64,000 bases of DNA from Embleya hyalina. Lineage in GTDB: Bacteria; Actinomycetota; Actinomycetes; Streptomycetales; Streptomycetaceae. The notes beneath the pieces were generated by a model. That model made no database searches and had not been told where the DNA came from. It saw only the letters and a list, made by a program, of their open reading frames with translations. Below are positions 58,649 to 64,000 of this stretch, one piece after another. How positions within the stretch are numbered: the first letter of the stretch is position 1; every line of letters starts with the position of its first letter. The translations under genes and the position numbers were made by a program. The DNA lies in the NCBI RefSeq assembly GCF_003967355.1, contig NZ_BIFH01000016.1, positions 248,001 through 312,000 on the forward strand, in the 5' to 3' direction.

Positions 58649-59509
58649 ATGGCCCAAAAGGAAGTTCGGCTGTCGGTGGGCACGATCGGGTACGAGGACA
58701 CCGGTGGCGACGGTCCCACGGTCGTGCTGCTCCACGGGTTCCTGATGGATTCGTCGTTGTGGGACGAGGTGATCGCGGCGCTGGCCGTCGACCACCGCTG
58801 CCTGGCACCCACCCTGCCGCTCGGCGCGCACCGGCACGCGGTGTCCGCCGACGCCGACCTGTCGCTGCCCGGAGTGGCCGCGCTGGTGGGCGAGTTCCTG
58901 GACGCGCTCGACCTGGGCGAGGTCACCCTGGTCGGCGTCGACACCGGCGGAGCGCTCGTGCAACTGGTGATCGCCGGCGGAGACACCGCCCGGGTGGGAC
59001 GGGTCGTGCTCGCCTCGTGTGACGCCTTCGACAACTTTCCACCCGGGCTCACCGGCAGGACCCTCGTACGAGCGGGCAAACTCCCGCCGCGCCTGTTCGG
59101 GCTCTTCATGCAGCAGATGCGGCTGCGCCCGATACGCCGACTCCCGCTCGCGTTCGGGTGGTTGACCAAGCGCGGTGACGCCGCCACCGCCCGCTGGGCG
59201 GCACCCGTCCTGTCCCGACCCGAGATCCGCCGCGACGCGGTGCGCATGTTGCGCGCGGCGGGCGCGGACACCGACGTCCTGCTCGGGGCGGCGGAGCGCC
59301 TGCCCGACTTCGACCGCCCGGCCCTCGTGGTCTGGGCGAGCGCCGACCGGGTCATGCCCCCGGAACACGGCCGCCGGCTCGCCGAACTCCTGCCCGGGGG
59401 ACGGCTGGTCGAGATCGACGACAGCTATACCCTCATCCCTCTCGATCGCCCCGCGGAATTGGCGCGCGTCGTGAGGGAGTTCACCCTCGCGACCGACCCG
59501 GCCCGGTAG
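58649..59509 (+). CDS. Alpha/beta hydrolase-fold protein with Asp nucleophile
   Basis: 286 residues from the ATG at 58649 (GGAGGGGGAG just before). HGFLMDSSLWDEVIAAL is the oxyanion segment. The nucleophile elbow reads TLVGVDTGGALVQL, so Asp replaces the Ser of esterases, as in haloalkane/fluoroacetate dehalogenases and epoxide hydrolases. The acid residue is in VWASADRVMPPEHG. The expected catalytic His (normally G-H-F/D) reads DDSYTLIPLDRP with no His. So it may have lost hydrolytic activity or use another base. Probably under the TetR regulator upstream. Confidence 0.8.
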   Translation: MAQKEVRLSVGTIGYEDTGGDGPTVVLLHGFLMDSSLWDEVIAALAVDHRCLAPTLPLGAHRHAVSADADLSLPGVAALVGEFLDALDLGEVTLVGVDTGGALVQLVIAGGDTARVGRVVLASCDAFDNFPPGLTGRTLVRAGKLPPRLFGLFMQQMRLRPIRRLPLAFGWLTKRGDAATARWAAPVLSRPEIRRDAVRMLRAAGADTDVLLGAAERLPDFDRPALVVWASADRVMPPEHGRRLAELLPGGRLVEIDDSYTLIPLDRPAELARVVREFTLATDPAR

Positions 59510-59531
59510 TCGGCGCCGGCACCGGTCCGCG

Positions 59532-60536
59532 CTACCGGCGGTCCGGCGCCGACTCCCCGTCCGCACGCCGGCGATGGAATGTCCGGCGATACGCGTCGGG
59601 CGGTACGCCCACCGTGCGGTTGAAGTGGCGGCGCAGAGTGGCCGCGGTGCCCATGCCGGTGGCCTCGGCGACGGCGTCCACGCTGTCGTCCGTGGTCTCC
59701 AGCAACTCCTGGGCCCGGTGGATGCGTTGGATCAGCAGCCACTGCAACGGGGTGGTGCCCGTCACCGACCGGAAGTGCCGGCCCAGGTGGCGCGAGCTCA
59801 TGTTGGCTCGGCGGGCCAGGTCCTCCACCGTCAGGGGCCGGTCCAGCCGGCCGGCCGCCCAGCCGAGCAGTTCGCCGAGCGGGTGGTCGGGTTGTTCGGG
59901 CACCGGAGTGGCGACGAACTGGGCCTGGCCGCCCGGCCGGTGCGGTGCCACCACCAGTCGGCGGGCGATCGTGTTGGCGACCGTCGAGCCGTGGTCGAGG
60001 CGGATCATGTGCAGGCTCAGATCCATGGCGGCGGCCTTGCCGGCCGAGGTGAGCACGCTGCCGTTGTCGACGTACAACACGTCCGGGTCCACCTCGACCT
60101 CGGGATAACGCTCGGCCAGGGCCTCGGTGTGGGCCCAGTGGGTGGTGGCGCGCCGCCCGTCGAGCAGCCCCGCGGCGGCCAGCACGAAGGCACCCGTACA
60201 GAGCGAGGCCACCCGCGCGCCGGCCTCGTGGGCCGCGCGTACCGCGTCGACGAGGTCCGCCGGCGGGGCGGTGTCCACGTCGGCCCAGCCGGGGACGATC
60301 ACGGTGTCGGCGTCGGCGAGCCGGTCGAGGCCGCCGTCGGGTTCGAGCAGGAAGCGCCCGTCGGCCCGCACCGGGCCGGCCCCGCAGACGATCACGTCGT
60401 ACCAGTGCTCGACGGAGGTCGGGACCGAGGTCGGCGCCGGTGACCCGAAGATCTCGTGGGCCAGGGCCAGTTCGAAATGCAGGATGCCGTCGGCGACGGC
60501 TATCGCGACTGTGCTCACGTCCGGAAGTGTACGCAT
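59532..60536 (-). CDS. GlxA family AraC-type regulator (DJ-1/PfpI domain)
   Basis: 334 residues from the ATG at 60536. N-terminal DJ-1/PfpI domain (residues about 8-185) with the Cys elbow SLCTGAFVLAAAGLLDGRRATTHW, followed by GELLGWAAGRLDRPLTVEDLARRANMSSRHLGRHFRSVTGTTPLQWLLIQRIHRAQELLETTDDSVDAVAEATGMGTAATLRRHFNRTVGVPPDAYRRTF, two AraC helix-turn-helix units. Family members regulate catabolic genes. It is convergent with the hydrolase. Confidence 0.92.
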   Translation of the reverse strand: MRTLPDVSTVAIAVADGILHFELALAHEIFGSPAPTSVPTSVEHWYDVIVCGAGPVRADGRFLLEPDGGLDRLADADTVIVPGWADVDTAPPADLVDAVRAAHEAGARVASLCTGAFVLAAAGLLDGRRATTHWAHTEALAERYPEVEVDPDVLYVDNGSVLTSAGKAAAMDLSLHMIRLDHGSTVANTIARRLVVAPHRPGGQAQFVATPVPEQPDHPLGELLGWAAGRLDRPLTVEDLARRANMSSRHLGRHFRSVTGTTPLQWLLIQRIHRAQELLETTDDSVDAVAEATGMGTAATLRRHFNRTVGVPPDAYRRTFHRRRADGESAPDRR

Positions 60537-60592
60537 CGTGTCGTTCCGGACGTCCGCCCGGCCGGCCCGACCCGGCGCCCGGCCCCGTGCCG

Positions 60593-61273
60593 CTACGGTC
60601 GCGGCTCGCTGTACCAGCGCCACGAGGTGCGGCGGGGGTGGCCGGGCAGGTCGCCTCGGCCGGTGGCCCACAGGAGGGTGGGCCAGGGGTCGGTGTCCTG
60701 CGGGACGTCCGGGAGGATCCGGGCGATCACCCGTGCGCACACGTCGGCGGGCGGGCTCCAGGGGAGGCCCAGGCCCTCGGTCAGGTCGTACGTGTGGACC
60801 ACGGTCTCCAGGATGCCCATCGCCGCGAAGCCCTCGGGGTCCGCGTCGCCGAAGATGTGGTGGGCGCGCACGCTCGACGGCGTGGTCCGCACCATGGACA
60901 CCAGCAGTGCGCCGCTCGCCTCCAGGACCTGCAGCAGGCCGCCGGGGCCGGCCGCGCGGTCCGCGTGGATCGCGTTCGCCGGGCCGCCCGGGCGCCGGCT
61001 CTCCCAGAGGAAGGGCACGTTGGCGGTCAACGGCGGGGTCCGCAGGCCGAGTTGGGCGGCGTACGCGAAGAGGTCGTCGCTCAGGTGCTCGACCGTCTCC
61101 CAGCAGTCCCACTCCAGCGAACCGGCCCGGTCGTCCCAGGCGGCCGCCGGCGCCGCGCGGAGCGCGGCCACCGCGAGCCGGACGGCCAGATCCAGGTCGT
61201 CCGCGGTCACGGGCCCGGGCGACGCCGGTTCGGGCATGGGGTCGGAGGCGCCGACTCGCGGTGAATCATGCAT
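60593..61273 (-). CDS. Maleylpyruvate-isomerase-like DinB protein
   Basis: 226 residues from the ATG at 61273. DinB-type helices SLEWDCWETVEHLSDDLFAYAAQL and MGILETVVHTYDLTEGLGLPW, with His residues at the expected metal positions. Family proteins are mycothiol-dependent isomerases or transferases. It is divergent from the TetR gene at 61405 with a palindrome between. Confidence 0.8.
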   Translation of the reverse strand: MHDSPRVGASDPMPEPASPGPVTADDLDLAVRLAVAALRAAPAAAWDDRAGSLEWDCWETVEHLSDDLFAYAAQLGLRTPPLTANVPFLWESRRPGGPANAIHADRAAGPGGLLQVLEASGALLVSMVRTTPSSVRAHHIFGDADPEGFAAMGILETVVHTYDLTEGLGLPWSPPADVCARVIARILPDVPQDTDPWPTLLWATGRGDLPGHPRRTSWRWYSEPRP

Positions 61274-61377
61274 GCCAGGACCGTACCGCCCCCCGCCGTC
61301 GACCACCCGAGGCCGCCCACCGACAGTGCGCCGCCCACCGCCCTCGGCGGCGTCGGCGTTGTACTCTCCATGGAAGG

Positions 61378-61389
61378 CGTAGTACTACG
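61378..61389. promoter_or_regulatory. Palindromic operator for the TetR gene at 61405
   Basis: CGTAGTACTACG, perfect twelve-base palindrome, 16 bases before the TetR start. A longer CTCCAT...ATGGAG pair (61366 and 61391) surrounds it. It lies in the promoter shared with the DinB-like gene and is likely bound by the TetR protein. Confidence 0.6.
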
Positions 61390-61404
61390 GATGGAGTGGT
61401 TCGC

Positions 61405-61980
61405 ATGGTGCGCAGGAACGCCGAGCGGAGGGCGGCGCTGGTCGATGCCGCCATCGAGGTGTTGGCCAAGGAGGGTGCCCGGGGGCTGACGTTCCGGGCG
61501 GTCGATGTCGAGGCGGAGGTGCCGACCGGTACCGCCTCCAACTACTTCACGAGCCGCGACGACCTGCTCACCCAGGCCGGTGCCCGGGTCTACGAGCGGC
61601 TGGAGCCCGGCGAGGAGATCATCGCGCGACAGCGCGCGAGCACGCCGGACCGGGAGACGTACACCGTGTTGATGCGCGAAGTCGTCGACCGGGTCAGTGC
61701 CTTCCGCACCGGCTACCTCGCCTTGCTCGAACTGCGCCTGGAGGCGACCCGGCGGCCGGAGTTGCGCACCGTGCTGACCGAGCGGGTCCGGGCCGACATG
61801 GCGGCCAACGTGAGCTATCACGAGCAATCCGGCCTCCCCGGCGACGCCACCGCGGTCCGCCTCCTGTACCTGGCGTTCAACTGGCTCATCGTCGAACAGC
61901 TCACCCTGCCGGACGTGTTCTCGGCGGCCGAACGCGACCGCCTCGTCGAGGCGGCGGTCGAACGCATCGTGGGAGTGTGA
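61405..61980 (+). CDS. TetR family transcriptional regulator
   Basis: 191 residues from the ATG at 61405. RNAERRAALVDAAIEVLAKEGARGLTFRAVDVEAEVPTGTASNYFTSRDDLLTQAG is the DNA-binding part; a helical ligand domain follows. The gene is divergent from the DinB-like isomerase and probably regulates it. Ligand unknown. Confidence 0.9.
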   Translation: MVRRNAERRAALVDAAIEVLAKEGARGLTFRAVDVEAEVPTGTASNYFTSRDDLLTQAGARVYERLEPGEEIIARQRASTPDRETYTVLMREVVDRVSAFRTGYLALLELRLEATRRPELRTVLTERVRADMAANVSYHEQSGLPGDATAVRLLYLAFNWLIVEQLTLPDVFSAAERDRLVEAAVERIVGV

Positions 61981-62044
61981 GGACACACACGGGCGTCCCG
62001 CGCCGACCCCGCGTCCGGGATCCGCGCGATCTCCGCGCAGTACC

Positions 62045-62506
62045 ATGCTCCACATGAGCGTCGACCAGGAACTCGTGGACGCCGCGATCGAGTTGGCACG
62101 TCGTCGATTCGCCGGGCGCGACGGGTCCGGTGCCGCCGCCCTGCGCCTGGCCGATGGCACGATCCTGACCAGCACCGCGCCGAACCCGCCGAACATCGCC
62201 GTGAGCCTGTGCCACGAGACGGGGGCGATCTGCGAGGCGTACAAGCTCGACCGCGACGTGGTCGCGTCGGTGTGCGTGAGCGCCGCCGACGAAGGTGGGG
62301 GGTACTGGGTGCTCGCCCCGTGCGGGGTCTGCCAGGAACGGCTGTTCGCCTACGGTCCGGACGTGGCCGTGGCCGTTCCCGAGCCGGCCGACCCTCGCCG
62401 GTGGCGCAGCCTGCTCCTGCGGGACGTACAACCCCACTGGTTCGCAAGAGTGTTCCCGGACGACGTCTGGCCCTACCGGCCGGAGGAGATCGAACCGACC
62501 CGATAG
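62045..62506 (+). CDS. Cytidine deaminase-like protein
   Basis: 153 residues (MLHMSVDQE; a second ATG is three codons later). Zn-dependent deaminase motifs: SLCHETGAICEAYKLD (catalytic Glu and first Zn ligand) and LAPCGVCQERLFAYGPD (PCxxC pair). The opening ELVDAAIELARRRFAGRDGSGAAALRLADGTI is typical. It belongs to the group of short deaminases that includes cytidine and blasticidin-S deaminase. Substrate cannot be decided from sequence. Confidence 0.85.
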   Translation: MLHMSVDQELVDAAIELARRRFAGRDGSGAAALRLADGTILTSTAPNPPNIAVSLCHETGAICEAYKLDRDVVASVCVSAADEGGGYWVLAPCGVCQERLFAYGPDVAVAVPEPADPRRWRSLLLRDVQPHWFARVFPDDVWPYRPEEIEPTR

Positions 62507-62736
62507 CGGCGGCCGTTGCCGGCTTTCCCTCCCCGCCGGTTCGGGCGTGACGTCCGTCCCACGCCGGTCGTTGGTCCGGGCACGGGTGCGTGTCGGAGCG
62601 CGGGTCGATCCCGTCGGTCCGCCGCTCGCCGGCGACGACACCGTCGTGCCGGGGCGTTCACCCGAAGCACCCGTAGGCGCCCGAAGCGCCCGCAAGTGCC
62701 CCGAAGCACCCGGATCGACCCTGGGGAGACCGACAC

Positions 62737-63177
62737 GTGAGCGACCACCGCCACAACGCCATCGCCTACGCCGCCATCATCCTCGAACGCGCGGACGGGG
62801 CGGTGTTGTTCATGGAGCGCAAGGACACCGGCTTCGCCGACGGCCTGCTCGCGCTTCCGGGCGGCCTGGTCGACCCCGGCGAACTCCTGATCGAGGCGTG
62901 CGCCCGGGAGACCAGGGAGGAGATCGCCACCGACGTGGCCACGGCCGACCTGCGCACGGCCTACGTCTCGCAGGTGCTCGGCGACACCGGCGCACCGGTG
63001 ATCGGCTGGTACTTCCACACCGCCGCCTGGACCGGCGATCCCACCAACGCCGAACCCGACCAGTGCGCCCGCCTGGCCTGGCTCGACCCCACCGACCTCC
63101 CGCCGGACGTGGAACCCACCGACGCCACGGCGGTGACCGCCTGGCACACCAGGGCCCACCCGACCCCGTGGTCCTGA
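62737..63177 (+). CDS. NUDIX hydrolase
   Basis: 146 residues from the GTG at 62737 (GGGGAG eight bases upstream). The NUDIX box is GLVDPGELLIEACARETREEIAT (residues about 45-67) with the REUxEE core intact and Ala in place of the final Gly. Such enzymes hydrolyse nucleoside diphosphate derivatives. Stands alone; the 230-base gap before it has a short direct repeat (CCCGAAGCACCCG, CCCCGAAGCACCCG) but no gene. Confidence 0.88.
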   Translation: MSDHRHNAIAYAAIILERADGAVLFMERKDTGFADGLLALPGGLVDPGELLIEACARETREEIATDVATADLRTAYVSQVLGDTGAPVIGWYFHTAAWTGDPTNAEPDQCARLAWLDPTDLPPDVEPTDATAVTAWHTRAHPTPWS

Positions 63178-63189
63178 CCGGCTCCTGCT

Positions 63190-63873
63190 CTAGTGCGGGC
63201 GCAGTCCCGCGCGGAACGCGGTGATCACCAGTTGTACGCGGTCGCGGGCGCCGAGTTTGGCGAGCAGGTGGCCCACGTGGGTCTTGGTGGTGCCCTCGGT
63301 GATGTGCAGGCGGCGGGCGATCTCGGGATTGGTGTGACCCTCGGCGATCAGGGCCAGGACCTCGTGCTCGCGCGCGGTGATCCCGGGCAGCGTGACGGGC
63401 GGGGCGGCCGGCTCGACGCCCCCGCTCGGGGCCGGTCGGTCGGCGAACTCGGCGATCAGGCGCCGGGTCACGCTCGGCGCGAGCAGCGCGTCGCCCGCGG
63501 CGATCACCCGGATCGCGGCCAACAGGTCCTCGGGCGCGGTGTCCTTGAGCAGGAACCCGCTCGCGCCGCCGCGCAGCGCCTCGTAGATGTGCTCGTCGAG
63601 GTCGAACATGGTCAGGATCAACACCCGCACCCCCGGGACGCCCGCCGGGCCGCCCGCGCCGGTGATCAGCCGGGTGGCCTCCAGGCCGTCCATGCCCGGC
63701 ATCCGGATGTCCATCAGCACTACGTCCGGCCGCTCCCGCCGGGCGAGTTCGACCGCGGCCGTACCGGTACCGGCCTCGGCGACCACGGTGAGGCCCGGCG
63801 CCATCTCGATGATCCCGCGAAACCCCGCGCGCACCAGCGCCTGATCGTCGGCGACCAGGACCCGCACGCTCAT
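63190..63873 (-). CDS. NarL/LuxR-type response regulator
   Basis: 227 residues. Receiver domain: VLVADDQALVRAGFRGIIEM, phosphoacceptor Asp in DVVLMDIRMPGMDGLE (near residue 54), Lys in GFLLKDTAPEDLL. C-terminal LuxR helix-turn-helix: ITAREHEVLALIAEGHTNPEIARRLHITEGTTKTHVGHLLAKLGARDRVQLV. It overlaps the upstream histidine kinase stop by four bases, forming a two-component pair. Target unknown. Confidence 0.93.
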   Translation of the reverse strand: MSVRVLVADDQALVRAGFRGIIEMAPGLTVVAEAGTGTAAVELARRERPDVVLMDIRMPGMDGLEATRLITGAGGPAGVPGVRVLILTMFDLDEHIYEALRGGASGFLLKDTAPEDLLAAIRVIAAGDALLAPSVTRRLIAEFADRPAPSGGVEPAAPPVTLPGITAREHEVLALIAEGHTNPEIARRLHITEGTTKTHVGHLLAKLGARDRVQLVITAFRAGLRPH

Positions 63874-64000
63874 GCGGCGCGCTCGGGCAACGGCAACACC
63901 GCGGTCACCCGGAAGCCGCGCCCCGGCAGCGGGCCGGCGGTGAACTCCCCGCCGTACAGCCCGACCCGCTCGCGCATCCCGGCCAGCCCGTGCCCGTACG
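63870..64000 (-). CDS. Sensor histidine kinase, C-terminal fragment
   Basis: Only the last 43 codons are in the window. YGHGLAGMRERVGLYGGEF is the G2/ATP-lid end of a NarX-type HATPase domain, followed by FRVTAVLPLPERAA and a TGA that overlaps the response-regulator ATG (ATGA). It is the partner kinase of that regulator; the sensor part lies outside the window. Confidence 0.85.
   Translation of the reverse strand, partial: YGHGLAGMRERVGLYGGEFTAGPLPGRGFRVTAVLPLPERAA

Noticed and set aside
62640-62736. Short CCCGAAGCACCCG repeats before the NUDIX gene as a regulatory array
   Set aside because: Only two or three imperfect copies in GC-rich DNA; no clear symmetry or spacing.

Overview
The window is 64 kb of very GC-rich DNA with actinomycete gene grammar: GTG starts, 4-bp ATGA/GTGA overlaps, MMPL exporter, class F sortase, mycothiol-type DinB proteins, RsbU-like phosphatase and a caspase-NACHT protein. 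A 17-base repeat (GTCCGGCGTTTGAGGAC) that I associate with Streptomyces intergenic DNA is present. I read it as a Streptomycetaceae-like chromosome, probably an arm or accessory region because ribosomal and tRNA genes are absent, regulators and resistance-like enzymes are many, and decayed genes occur. The genus cannot be fixed from sequence alone.

Layout. 0-7.3 kb: MMPL exporter start and divergent TetR with twin operators, an AadA-like nucleotidyltransferase, DeoR/HAD and MarR/YceI divergent pairs, and a PrmC-like methyltransferase. 7.5-9 kb: a frameshifted LuxR-family regulator relic followed by a 109-bp tandem repeat. 9-15.5 kb: a terpene synthase homologue with eroded metal-binding motifs, NAD-dependent DNA ligase, an MFS exporter with divergent ArsR-type regulator, and a DUF2071 protein. 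15.6-19 kb: relics of an ECF (energy-coupling factor) vitamin transporter on the minus strand and, on the plus strand, a cobalamin riboswitch before a secreted alpha/alpha-toroid protein. 19.1-20.2 kb: a non-coding higher-order repeat (about 154 bp built from four 38-bp subunits).

20.5-28.2 kb: a second nucleotidyltransferase, then a complete sugar locus. A PfkB kinase, LacI regulator and AGE-family isomerase face a single-NBD ATPase, permease and binding lipoprotein; twin TGACA-N4-TGTCA operators sit between the arms. The set fits uptake of a fructose/mannose-like sugar, isomerisation and phosphorylation. 28.4-34.6 kb: a lipoprotein, then the most interesting region. A 53-residue, six-cysteine, tyrosine-rich peptide too short for usual gene calling has its own promoter and a strong downstream hairpin, followed by a coupled operon of MauE-like membrane redox protein, TlpA-like thiol protein, ABC exporter and S26 signal peptidase. 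This looks like a dedicated system for making, disulfide-bonding, cleaving and exporting a small peptide. A class F sortase and a small surface protein lie upstream.

34.7-49.5 kb: PAS-GAF-PP2C phosphatase, stand-alone acyltransferase, oxidoreductase, ankyrin and hemerythrin-like proteins, SecD-head lipoprotein, MarR/proline iminopeptidase pair, acetyltransferases, CE7 esterase, GtrA protein, methyltransferase, AraC and DinB proteins. 49.6-54.8 kb: one 5.2-kb gene for a caspase-like protease, NACHT ATPase and about 24 HEAT-like repeats, typical of conflict or defence proteins, with a small divergent gene. 55-64 kb: HIT protein, phosphotransferase, two TetR regulators, an unusual alpha/beta hydrolase, GlxA-type regulator, DinB-like isomerase, cytidine deaminase, NUDIX hydrolase and a two-component system cut by the window end.
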